Shown here: one piece after another, positions 1 to 7,965 of the stretch
Numbering within the stretch: the stretch's first letter is position 1
Layout of the letters: each line of letters opens with the position of its first letter
Assembly (NCBI GenBank): GCA_000024525.1
Contig: CP001769.1
Span: forward strand, 6,295,001 to 6,359,000
Direction of reading: 5' to 3'
Source of the DNA: Spirosoma linguale DSM 74
GTDB lineage: Bacteria > Bacteroidota > Bacteroidia > Cytophagales > Spirosomataceae
DNA length: 64,000 nt
Position numbers and translations under genes: made by a program
The notes under the pieces: generated by a model
Told to the model about the DNA's origin: nothing
Seen by the model: the letters and a program-made list of their open reading frames with translations, nothing else
Database searches by the model: none

Positions 1-40
1 ACGCCTGAGGTCAATGTAATTTAGAATGTAGTAAATAATT

Positions 41-101
41 GATTCGTTGAGTAAGTAAATGGTCATTACCAGCCAACCACTGTTGCCCTGCTCAACGAAT
101 C
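41..101. repeat. Inverted repeat at left window edge
   Basis: An 11-base arm GATTCGTTGAG (41-51) is repeated in inverted orientation as CTCAACGAATC (91-101), separated by 39 bases. It lies just downstream of the end of the minus-strand ROK kinase gene and may act as a terminator or be a remnant of the palindromic intergenic repeats found elsewhere in the window. No T-tract follows on the minus strand, so terminator function is uncertain. Confidence 0.4.
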
Positions 102-123
102 GACTATTTGCCAGGCTTACATT

Positions 124-1038
124 TTATTCAAAACAGAGTGAAGCGGCTCCCAGTAAACCTGCGTCGTTTCCGAGGGTAGCCCGCTTAATGCTCAAGCCAT
201 TTTTGTAGTACGGATTGAGCCAGTAGTCGAGCGTTTTATTAACGGCAGGGAGTATGTAATCGAACGAGGCCGACAGCCCCCCGCCAATCAATACCTGCTT
301 TATATCGAGTATCTTAATCAGAGCAGCTAAGCCTTCGCCCAGAATCTCACCTACTTCGGTCCAAATCTGAAGGGCCAGTTCATCCCCTTCGGCAGCAGCC
401 GCTACTAAACCTGTTGTCGAGATATCATCGTCGGCGGGAAGTTGCGTCTCGCCTTTGTATTCGCGCCGACGTTCGTTGGCCAGGTCGAGGAGTTCCTTTT
501 TACCAATGTTACGTTCCAGCACCCGACCATGGCGGGAAGGAATATGACCGGGCTCCATAGCGTTGCCATCTCCACCGGTAAAGATTTTTTTGTTGATAAT
601 AGCCGCACCACCAACACCTGTGCCCAGGGTAATAAAAATATAGTTTTCGGTTATTTTCTCTTCGGCAAAATAATATTCTCCCAAAGCGGCTGCGTTGGCA
701 TCGTTAGCCAGAAAAAATTGGGTACCCGGAAAACGCTTGCTCAGCAAGTCGACCATTGGTGTACCATTGATTTCGGGAATTGCCGTGATTTCGAGGGGGA
801 TGGTTCGTTCGCGGTTAATCATACCGGGCAAGCCGATACCGACTTTCTTTACATCTTTATTCGATAACAATTGCAAGGCAACGGCGTCGCCGAAGCGCTC
901 AACAAAGTGACCCGATTCCCGCCAGCTAATTGTGTCGTGACTATAAAAATTGGAGATTTTACCGGTATTTGCATCGACAATACCCATTTTGACGTTCGTA
1001 CCGCCGACGTCAATACCCAAATACTCAACGGAAGCCAT
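124..1038 (-). CDS. ROK family sugar kinase (glucokinase-like)
   Basis: Predicted cytoplasmic kinase that phosphorylates a hexose such as glucose with ATP. The 304-residue protein has the actin-fold phosphate-1 loop IDVGGTNVK (residues 9-17), the catalytic-Asp segment ANDANAAALGE (111-121, D113), a second phosphate loop GTGVGG (139-144) and the conserved EPGH (162-165). Typical ROK proteins carry a CxCGxxGCxE zinc motif about ten residues after that His; here the corresponding stretch begins IPSRHGRVLER and contains no cysteines, so the zinc site appears to be missing. Length is normal for ROK kinases. The gene is monocistronic-looking, with the SDR gene upstream 144 bp away. Family assignment is secure; the substrate is inferred only. 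Confidence 0.9.
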   Translation of the reverse strand: MASVEYLGIDVGGTNVKMGIVDANTGKISNFYSHDTISWRESGHFVERFGDAVALQLLSNKDVKKVGIGLPGMINRERTIPLEITAIPEINGTPMVDLLSKRFPGTQFFLANDANAAALGEYYFAEEKITENYIFITLGTGVGGAAIINKKIFTGGDGNAMEPGHIPSRHGRVLERNIGKKELLDLANERRREYKGETQLPADDDISTTGLVAAAAEGDELALQIWTEVGEILGEGLAALIKILDIKQVLIGGGLSASFDYILPAVNKTLDYWLNPYYKNGLSIKRATLGNDAGLLGAASLCFE

Positions 1039-1181
1039 TCGTAATAATAATCAGTTAATAGTGAACAGTTATCAGGTCAGGAACGGATGAATTGGGCGCA
1101 AGATACGAAAAGTAGGTGGTGGTTGGGCATATGTTACCGGTGGTTCACCTGCTTAGTTCGTTTACGGCGCGTTGATTTTAC

Positions 1182-1856
1182 TTAAATATCGCCCAGTTGA
1201 GGGCGAATCAGTATCTCTTCAATGACCGCACTTTTAGAAAGAGCGTAAGCCGCCCAGGCGCTGTCGGCTACGTCATCTGCCTTCAAAAAACGATCTTCGG
1301 GTAAGTCTGTCCCCTCCCAGCTGGCGGTTAGCGTGGCACCGGGCAGGATAGCCGTCACTTTCACATCATGCGGTTTTAATTCTTCGCGCAAAACGCGGCT
1401 CATGCCCAGCAAGGCAAATTTAGAGATACAGTAAGAGCCCCCATTTGTGTAAGCTGTTATGCTGGCGGTTGAACACATCATGAAAATATGCCCCCGCCGA
1501 CGGGCGATCATGTCGCCCACCAAGCCCCGTGTCAGGTGATAAGCACTCGCCACATTGGTGCTCATAAGTTGCTCAAAGGTCCCTTCCGCTTCGTTGTGGA
1601 TTTGCCCCGGCTGAAACACACCGGTATTATTGACCAGCACATCCACGGGTCGTTGAAGGGAATGAATGTACTGTAACAGACTATTGACGCCTTCGCGGGT
1701 AGACAAATCGGCCGCAAAGGGCAACAGGCCCGGCCCTTCTACATTCTCTACCGAGCGGGCACAAACGACGGCATCAAAGCCCTCGGTAATAAATCGGTTG
1801 GCAATGGCACGACCAATGCCTTTTGAGCCTCCGGTTACAACAACTAATGGATTCAT
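1182..1856 (-). CDS. SDR family NAD(P)-dependent oxidoreductase
   Basis: Classical short-chain dehydrogenase of 224 residues. The Rossmann glycine motif TGGSKGIG is at residues 8-15, the structural NNTG at 76-79, and the catalytic YCISK (Y142, K146) follows a serine cluster (S129/S132). Residue R34 after the second beta strand (VVCARS) favours NADPH. The length is slightly short for the family (about 240-250) but all catalytic elements are present. Substrate cannot be deduced; 3-ketoacyl, sugar or sepiapterin-type reduction are all possible. It sits on the same strand as the ROK kinase but with a gap, so co-transcription is uncertain. Confidence 0.85.
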   Translation of the reverse strand: MNPLVVVTGGSKGIGRAIANRFITEGFDAVVCARSVENVEGPGLLPFAADLSTREGVNSLLQYIHSLQRPVDVLVNNTGVFQPGQIHNEAEGTFEQLMSTNVASAYHLTRGLVGDMIARRRGHIFMMCSTASITAYTNGGSYCISKFALLGMSRVLREELKPHDVKVTAILPGATLTASWEGTDLPEDRFLKADDVADSAWAAYALSKSAVIEEILIRPQLGDI

Positions 1857-2029
1857 AGACGAAGCATAGTTCGTTTTATACCCGTTGGCTAGCTTATTAA
1901 CCTGTTAATAGGCGGGATAAACGAGGCTGCAAGTTACGTTAGAAACCATTCTATCTTTACAGCGGTTCTCCCGAATGAATACTAGCAGAACCACCCTGAC
2001 GAGATTCATTCGATTTTCTACACGCTTTT

Positions 2030-2761
2030 ATGTCAAGAATAGGCAGTTACTTTCTCTTTTTAGGCACCCTTTTCCGTAATCGGGAAAAACTTAGTGTGTA
2101 CCTTGGCCTGATCATAAATGAATGCACGTCCATTGGCGTTGGGTCAATTTTTATTGTAGCCCTGGTGAACATCTTTATTGGTGCCGTTACCTGCGTTCAA
2201 ACGGCTTATAACCTCACCAACCCGTTCGTTCCCAAGTACATTATTGCCCTTATTGTACGCGACAGTTCCATTCTGGAGCTGGCTCCAACGCTGTCATGCA
2301 TTGTACTGGCCGGTAAGGTTGGCTCCAACATAGCCAGTGAACTGGGCACGATGCGCATTACCGAACAGGTCGATGCGCTGGAAGTCATGGGCATCAATTC
2401 GAGTTCGTACCTGATTCTCCCAAAGGTCATTGCCTCGGTGCTGATGTTTCCGCTTTTGGTTATCATGGCGGCTTTCCTGGCCATTCTGGGCGGTTATATC
2501 GCCGGAACGCTGGCGGGTGTTATTTCGGCAGAAGAATACGTAACCGGCCTCCGTTTCGATTACAAGCCCTTCGGCGTTGCCTTTGCACTCATTAAAACCG
2601 TGGTGTTTGCGTTCCTGATTTCGACAATCTCGGCCTTCCAGGGCTATAACGTTAGCGGGGGCGCGCTGGAAGTAGGTGCAGCTTCAACATCGGCCGTTAC
2701 CAACAGCTGTATTGCCATTGTGGCCGCCGACTTCGTTCTGACCCAGTTGTTACTTACATAA
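2030..2761 (+). CDS. mlaE: MlaE-type ABC transporter permease
   Basis: Inner-membrane permease of 243 residues of the MlaE/TTG2B family, which moves phospholipids between the inner membrane and a periplasmic MCE protein. The family signature is visible as EQVDALEVMGINS in the middle of the protein, together with five or so hydrophobic segments and the conserved SNIASELGTM stretch before it. It is followed by its ATPase (mlaF), separated by a 101-bp hairpin-forming repeat. A TATCTTTA at 1952-1959 resembles the Bacteroidota -7 element TAnnTTTG with one mismatch. No MCE-domain (MlaD) gene follows; in this window the next gene is an unrelated convergent one, so the substrate-binding partner must lie elsewhere. 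Confidence 0.9.
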   Translation: MSRIGSYFLFLGTLFRNREKLSVYLGLIINECTSIGVGSIFIVALVNIFIGAVTCVQTAYNLTNPFVPKYIIALIVRDSSILELAPTLSCIVLAGKVGSNIASELGTMRITEQVDALEVMGINSSSYLILPKVIASVLMFPLLVIMAAFLAILGGYIAGTLAGVISAEEYVTGLRFDYKPFGVAFALIKTVVFAFLISTISAFQGYNVSGGALEVGAASTSAVTNSCIAIVAADFVLTQLLLT

Positions 2762-2763
2762 AG

Positions 2764-2860
2764 GCGAAAGAGCGAAAGAGTGATATAGAGAACCACCAAA
2801 GCGAAAGAAAACGGTCGGTTTCTATCTCACTCTTTCGCTCTTTCGCTCTTTCGCTCTTTA
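2764..2860. repeat. CTTTCGCTC-type inverted repeat between mlaE and mlaF
   Basis: The arm starting GCGAAAGAGCGAAAGAGTGA (2764-2794) pairs with its imperfect reverse complement at 2817-2846; the right side continues with further CTTTCGCTC units up to the mlaF start codon. It fills the whole space between the two transporter genes. A related element occurs after secDF (19544-19607). It could be a transcript-processing or attenuating hairpin that sets the permease to ATPase ratio, or a mobile palindromic unit that happens to be tolerated. Confidence 0.75.
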
Positions 2861-2862
2861 TT

Positions 2863-3609
2863 ATGATCGACATCAAAAACATAACGAAATCATTCGGTGG
2901 CCGCCAGGTGCTGGCCGGTATTGATGGGAGTTTTAAACCCGGTGATACCAGTCTGATCATTGGCGGTAGTGGTACTGGTAAAAGCGTATTACTCAAATGC
3001 ATGATTGGCCTGATTGCGCCCGACACTGGCGAAGTGCTATATGACGGGCGTAATTTTCTGACCAGCGACTTGAATGAGCAAAAGGCAATCCGGCGCGAAA
3101 TGGGGGTTTTGTTTCAGGGGTCGGCGTTGTTCGATTCTAAAACGGTGCTGGAAAATGTCCGGTTTCCGCTCGATATGCTCACCGAACAACCGGAAAGTGA
3201 AAAGGTCGACCGGGCTCAGGAATGTCTGCGACGCGTAGGGCTGGAAAACGCGGGCGACCGGATGCCGTCTGAAATAAGCGGAGGAATGAAAAAACGGGTG
3301 GGCATCGCCCGCGCTATTGTTCTGAATCCCAAGTATCTGTTTTGCGATGAGCCCAACTCGGGTCTCGACCCCCTTACGTCAATCAAGATTGATCAGCTCA
3401 TTTCGGAGATTACCGACGAGTATCAGATAACGACCGTTGTTATTACACACGACATGAACTCCATGATGGAGATTGGCGAGAAAATTATGTTCCTCTACGA
3501 AGGCAAAAAGCTTTGGCAGGGCAATAGCAGCACTCTCACCCAATCTGGCGTACCGGAACTGAACGAGTTCATCAACGCCAATAAGTTGATCCGGGAAATG
3601 GAAAAGTAA
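2863..3609 (+). CDS. mlaF: MlaF-type ABC transporter ATP-binding protein
   Basis: Cytoplasmic ATPase partner of the upstream MlaE-like permease. In 248 residues it has Walker A GGSGTGKS (34-41), the ABC signature as SGGMKKR (139-145), Walker B YLFCDEP (158-164) and the switch His in VVITHDM (H196). The SGGM variant of the signature is typical of MlaF-type ATPases. It starts at an ATG immediately after the repeat hairpin. Role in maintaining lipid asymmetry of the outer membrane or lipid import is inferred from the family. Confidence 0.92.
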   Translation: MIDIKNITKSFGGRQVLAGIDGSFKPGDTSLIIGGSGTGKSVLLKCMIGLIAPDTGEVLYDGRNFLTSDLNEQKAIRREMGVLFQGSALFDSKTVLENVRFPLDMLTEQPESEKVDRAQECLRRVGLENAGDRMPSEISGGMKKRVGIARAIVLNPKYLFCDEPNSGLDPLTSIKIDQLISEITDEYQITTVVITHDMNSMMEIGEKIMFLYEGKKLWQGNSSTLTQSGVPELNEFINANKLIREMEK

Positions 3610-3648
3610 GCCTGTTTTGCCAGGCAGATAAAAGGCGCTTAAAAACGC
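3610..3648. terminator. Short hairpins between convergent mlaF and HhH genes
   Basis: Two small stems lie between the convergent gene ends: GCCTG/CAGGC (3610-3614 and 3621-3625) and GGCG/CGCC around an A-rich loop (about 3634-3648). The second overlaps the end of the minus-strand gene. They may be weak bidirectional terminators; neither has a convincing T-tract. Confidence 0.3.
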
Positions 3649-5738
3649 CAGCGAGCCTGTACCTTCACTTCCGACTTTTGGGGCGCATTGATCTGGTCGA
3701 GGTCGGAGCCAACGGTATCCTGATTTATGAGGTCAGTTCTGGCCCAGCGCACCCAGATGTCCAGATGGCGGTTGAGGTTATATTGAGCCAGTACATAATG
3801 CCGGACGCCCCGGTTATAATAGGCTGGGAAGGAGAAGGCGTAAAGCACATCGCGCTCATACACATACTGGCGACTATCGTAATCGTCTGTCCCGTACAAG
3901 GCTATCCGGGCGCTGAGGCTTAGCCGCTTTATGTCCAGCGTGGCATCCTGCACCAGCGCAAACCCACGCGATTCCACCTGACCCGCATACCGAAACCCAC
4001 CCCACTGCACCCTCGACCGAAACCTTAATCCAGGTATCAATCTATAATCCGCAGTGAGCGCGTAACTCCGCCGGGTGGTGCCAACAACGGCCTTTATTTT
4101 ATCGACCGTGAGGTTTTTCTCTTTATGTTCTTCGTGATAAACCCCGTAAAAGGCCGTTTGCCGATTGGGCGTGTACCGCAGTTGAAGCAGGTAGTCAACT
4201 CCCTTAGACGGGGTGTCCACTAAATACTTTAACCACGGAAAGCGAAAATAATCGACAAACCCACCCACCGATAGTTTTCGGTAAAGGGTGTATTTCAGGC
4301 CCAGATAAGCCCCCGACTCATTAATGGTCCGGCTGCCTTCGCTGAACCCGTTGCTGTAAAAACTGTGAAAATTTCGGTCGTAGTGCCGAAGCGTAATGGC
4401 CAGATCAAGCTTTTTCGTTAAACTGGCCAGTGCCCCGGCAACGGCTCCTACCCCTCCCGAATTAGTGACCGAACCACTGCTGCGGGCCACTTCGCCAAAC
4501 AGGTTCCAGTTGTGCCAGATGTATCCGCCGTGCAGACCAACCACCAGATTTTGCTTACCCGTAAACTCATATTGGTTGTACGGTAAAGTACGCCGTTGAA
4601 AAAACGTGTCAAACGTCGTTTGCAGGACCGTAAGGCCAAGTTGATGCTGTTTTGGGGTATGATAAAGTAGATGCAGGCCAACGTTTGTTTCGAGTAGGCT
4701 CCCCCGGTCGTCCAGTTCGGATGGCGTTCGATGCAAGCCAGACGTTTGCAGGGATGTAGCCACAACACCCGTCTTCAAACTATCCGGGGCTGTGTTCGCG
4801 TCGCGTCGGTTACGGGCGGCCATAATCGTCAGGTCGAGGTTTCGATGAACAGCGTACGTAGCGGATACACCCCGGAAGTAGCCATATTCGGAGAGTGAGG
4901 TGTAAGGGCGGGCACCCAGCGTTGGTCGGCGAACCGTCTGCACCGTTTCCGCACTTTTGCCCAGAACAAAACCCGCCGATAGTACCAGCCCCTGACCGAT
5001 CTGCAATTGATAATCACCCAACAGGATATTCCGCCACTTTCCTCGATTTTGCAGCTGTCCGTGAAACGATATATAATCGGCCCCGTACTGGCGGGCTGAT
5101 GGTTGCCAGTTGATCACTTCGCCGGGGTCTTTTTCTACGGTTAGCCCGAGGCTGAAGGCGCGGGAACGGCTGTAGCGGTAGCGGGCGTACCATTGCCCAC
5201 TACCACCCTGATAACGAGTAGGGAGCTTCCCTTTTTTATCAGGGAGAGCTTCAGAAAAGCCTTTTTGTTGCTCCAATACCTGTTCGTAGCGCAGAATCAG
5301 GTAATTATCGGTAGGCGTGGGTAGAGTACCAAACAAGCCCGAATTGCCGACGACCGTTACAAAGGGCAGTAATTTTCGGATGGTAGGTAAATCAAAAGCC
5401 GGAACGGCCTGTAGCTCATTGACCGACAGCAAATCGCCAAATTCAGCCCGGTAGGCGGCCAAACTGCTTAACTGACGCTCGGAGAGCAGGTAAGTAGCTT
5501 CCAGCTCATCGCGGGTAGCCGCGTTCAGGTCAATTGGATTGGTATAGAGCTGCGCCAGCGCATCGTAGACAGCGGCATAGTCGATTCCCTCCGTCTGTAC
5601 CGGAAACAAATCCTGTAAGTACCGCGTCAAGGCATCGGCCGATGGCGCTGCCTCTCGATTACCGGATCTGTCACTTTGTGAAAAAGCCGGATAAGCGGTT
5701 AACCAACAGGCAACCACAAGTAGGTAGATAAACCGCAA
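3639..5738 (-). CDS. Helix-hairpin-helix protein with predicted outer-membrane barrel
   Basis: Exported protein of 699 residues with a cleavable-looking signal peptide (residues 1-20, ending PAFS/QS). Residues 68-128 carry two ComEA-like helix-hairpin-helix repeats, recognisable from PIDLNAATRDELE and LLSVNELQAV. The remaining 560 residues are rich in alternating aromatic/polar strands (for example YLILRYEQVL, WYARYRYSRS, VKVQARWRF at the very C-terminus ending in Phe), which looks like an outer-membrane beta-barrel. The combination is seen in Bacteroidota genomes but has no established function that I know of. HhH repeats usually bind DNA, so a role in DNA uptake at the surface is one possibility, protein-protein contact another. 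Start chosen at the signal peptide. Confidence 0.7.
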   Translation of the reverse strand: MRFIYLLVVACWLTAYPAFSQSDRSGNREAAPSADALTRYLQDLFPVQTEGIDYAAVYDALAQLYTNPIDLNAATRDELEATYLLSERQLSSLAAYRAEFGDLLSVNELQAVPAFDLPTIRKLLPFVTVVGNSGLFGTLPTPTDNYLILRYEQVLEQQKGFSEALPDKKGKLPTRYQGGSGQWYARYRYSRSRAFSLGLTVEKDPGEVINWQPSARQYGADYISFHGQLQNRGKWRNILLGDYQLQIGQGLVLSAGFVLGKSAETVQTVRRPTLGARPYTSLSEYGYFRGVSATYAVHRNLDLTIMAARNRRDANTAPDSLKTGVVATSLQTSGLHRTPSELDDRGSLLETNVGLHLLYHTPKQHQLGLTVLQTTFDTFFQRRTLPYNQYEFTGKQNLVVGLHGGYIWHNWNLFGEVARSSGSVTNSGGVGAVAGALASLTKKLDLAITLRHYDRNFHSFYSNGFSEGSRTINESGAYLGLKYTLYRKLSVGGFVDYFRFPWLKYLVDTPSKGVDYLLQLRYTPNRQTAFYGVYHEEHKEKNLTVDKIKAVVGTTRRSYALTADYRLIPGLRFRSRVQWGGFRYAGQVESRGFALVQDATLDIKRLSLSARIALYGTDDYDSRQYVYERDVLYAFSFPAYYNRGVRHYVLAQYNLNRHLDIWVRWARTDLINQDTVGSDLDQINAPQKSEVKVQARWRF

Positions 5739-5831
5739 AGCCCTTTGTGATGAATACGTTACACATACGGACTTAGACGGGCACAGGCCGACAAAGACAC
5801 AAATTTACTCCATAAGTACACTTAGAATAGC

Positions 5832-7118
5832 TTACGCAAACCGACGCTTCAGAATTTCCACCAGTTCACTCACCTCATCGCTGCTCATATCCCATAGATA
5901 CTGCGACGCGTAGCGGTATGAAATCAGATCGAGCGCCTGACCGTAGTTGTTGAGCGTATCGATCTCTTCTACGGCCTGGTTGTAGGCACTGGCATTCCCA
6001 TTAAAGAGTTGATTGATAAACCGAAATTTCTGATTTAGAGAGATGCTCCGCGCAATACTCTCGATGGGTGCCCGGTGAAACGTTTCGGCTACCGTTGTAG
6101 GCTCAGAAGGGGCGGTTTCGCGCAGGGTGTCGTTCAGCGTGGTTGGTGCTTCTGGCGAGCTCACGGGCCGGGCAGTATCGACAACAAGACGTTGTGATTC
6201 CTGATTACCCGACGACACCTGCGACGGTTGTGTGCTGGGCGCTACTGGTTCCGGACCGGCATTGTCACCTAAAAACATAGCCCCCTGAGAACTGGACTCC
6301 TCGGATTTGACGGTAACAGGCTCCGGAAAGGGCTGTGATGGAATAGCCGGTTTAAGCTCAGCACCTGTCGATGCAGGTTCTCCTGCCATTGCTGGTTCCT
6401 GAGCCACTAACGGGGCTGGCGGTACTGAGGTATCGGTAGCAGTATCAAAAAAAGACCGTAATGGAGCGGCTGGAATGGTATCCGGAACATGGCTCCGCAG
6501 CAGTGACGACACATCCATCGGCAATTTTTCCGAAAAGAGTTCGACAAACTTGTCGTACTTCTCCAGTTCGTGTCCTCGCTGTGTCAGCACTTCATCCAGA
6601 TACGTCAATGCCTGATTAGCGTAGACAAACGGTTTCCCGTTCATACGTTGCAGAATATGAGCCGGGATGAACTGGTTAATTTTTGTATACCGAATAATTT
6701 GCTTCAGGGCATCGGCCGTTAGTGTAAACTCCGGCTGGCTACGGAGCATGTCATCAAAATAGGCACGAGGGTCAAAAATCATGATGATGGTCCGGCGGGT
6801 AGCGTCGGCCAGCAACGGTTCCAGATGCTCACGACGAACGGAAATATACTGCGAAACCACGTTCATGAAGTTGCTTAAGGCTTCCTGAACCTCTTCATTC
6901 GTAAAGTCGAAATAGGGACTGCGAAACTTGGCCGCATCGGCCTGCCACTTATCGGATAAGCTACTAATAACAAACAGATTGATCTGGCTGATGGGTGTCA
7001 GCGATAGAATCTGCGGGCCATTCATCGTCGAATGTTGCTGGTAGAAGTCAGAAGCTATCCGACGAGCATACGACTTACTGTATTCAGAGAGGGCGTTGGC
7101 GTTAAACTTGTTCGACAT
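5832..7118 (-). CDS. Conserved hypothetical protein with long Pro/Ser/Thr/Glu-rich linker
   Basis: Not recognised as a characterised family. The start is placed at the ATG giving MSNKFNANALSEYSKSY; 38 codons of open frame upstream look non-coding. The 428-residue protein has three parts: an alpha-helical N-terminal region of about 220 residues, a low-complexity linker of about 140 residues rich in P, S, T, E and A, and a compact C-terminal segment containing FRFINQLFNGNASAYNQAVE and a terminal helix. No signal peptide or membrane segment is visible, so it is probably cytoplasmic. The C-terminal motif looks conserved among Bacteroidota proteins from memory, but no function is known to me. It is divergent from tdk. 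Confidence 0.6.
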   Translation of the reverse strand: MSNKFNANALSEYSKSYARRIASDFYQQHSTMNGPQILSLTPISQINLFVISSLSDKWQADAAKFRSPYFDFTNEEVQEALSNFMNVVSQYISVRREHLEPLLADATRRTIIMIFDPRAYFDDMLRSQPEFTLTADALKQIIRYTKINQFIPAHILQRMNGKPFVYANQALTYLDEVLTQRGHELEKYDKFVELFSEKLPMDVSSLLRSHVPDTIPAAPLRSFFDTATDTSVPPAPLVAQEPAMAGEPASTGAELKPAIPSQPFPEPVTVKSEESSSQGAMFLGDNAGPEPVAPSTQPSQVSSGNQESQRLVVDTARPVSSPEAPTTLNDTLRETAPSEPTTVAETFHRAPIESIARSISLNQKFRFINQLFNGNASAYNQAVEEIDTLNNYGQALDLISYRYASQYLWDMSSDEVSELVEILKRRFA

Positions 7119-7266
7119 TAGGAAAAGCCTTTGTTTTGTAAATATATAACTTTCGGCTACAAACCGGCTGTTATCAATGAAGAAATCAAATGCAGCGGGT
7201 TCTGCTCCGTAGTTTAAACCGACAGTGGGCAAACCGTGTGGCTATATGAAATAGTATTTGCTCCTA

Positions 7267-7294
7267 TTGTTCATAGCCCCCCACGTTTAATTTG
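7267..7294 (+). promoter_or_regulatory. Candidate promoter for tdk-porZ
   Basis: TTG at 7267-7269 followed after 17 bases by TTAATTTG (7287-7294), one mismatch from the Bacteroidota -7 consensus TAnnTTTG. The tdk start codon is about 40 bases downstream. Weak evidence because the motif is short. Confidence 0.35.
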
Positions 7295-7335
7295 GCAACC
7301 AGGCGGTGTTTATCTGTCTTTCTGATCTTAATCTG

Positions 7336-7965
7336 ATGTTTATTGAACCCTCTCGTCGGCGCGAACCACCCCACCTTCGTACCGGATGGATAGAAGTGAT
7401 ATGTGGCTCGATGTTCTCTGGGAAAACGGAAGAATTAATTCGCAGGCTCACCCGCGCCCAGATAGCGAAACTGAATGTCAAAATCGTTAAACCCGCTCTC
7501 GACACTCGGTATCATGATGAAAATATCGTCTCGCATTCGTCGATCACGATTTCCTCTGTTCCCGTGCAAACAGCGGGCCAGATTTTAGCGTTAGCCGGGA
7601 ATTGTGACGTAGTTGGTATTGATGAAGCCCAATTTTTTGATCAGGACATCACAAATGTGTGTACACAGTTGGCCAATCAGGGAAAGCGGGTTATCGTTGC
7701 CGGGCTGGATATGGATTTTGCCGGTAAGCCATTCGGGTGTATGCCTCAATTGCTCAGCATTGCTGAATACGTTACGAAAGTCCATGCCATTTGCGTAGTC
7801 TGTGGCGACATAGCCCAATACTCATACCGGCTGGTGCCCTCCAAAGAGCGTGTGTTGCTGGGCGAAACAGACAGTTACGAAGCCCGATGCCGACGATGTT
7901 TTAACCTTGGCAATGATGCGGGCCGGAAAGAGTGGGCTTACGAAGATATAGCGAATGATGAATGA
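7336..7965 (+). CDS. tdk: Thymidine kinase (type II)
   Basis: Salvage enzyme that phosphorylates thymidine to dTMP. The start is placed at the ATG for [10 protein letters not shown], ten codons inside the longest frame, because related proteins begin this way. In 209 residues it has the P-loop GSMFSGKT (24-31), the DEAQFF motif (96-101, catalytic Glu97), and the zinc-binding pairs CVVC (153/156) and CRRC (185/188) of the lid-lasso region. All hallmarks of the homotetrameric type II family are intact. The last 11 bases overlap the next gene, suggesting translational coupling with porZ. Confidence 0.95.
   Translation: MFIEPSRRREPPHLRTGWIEVICGSMFSGKTEELIRRLTRAQIAKLNVKIVKPALDTRYHDENIVSHSSITISSVPVQTAGQILALAGNCDVVGIDEAQFFDQDITNVCTQLANQGKRVIVAGLDMDFAGKPFGCMPQLLSIAEYVTKVHAICVVCGDIAQYSYRLVPSKERVLLGETDSYEARCRRCFNLGNDAGRKEWAYEDIANDE

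Noticed and set aside
442..867. 141-codon plus-strand open frame
   Set aside because: Antisense to the ROK kinase and without recognisable motifs.
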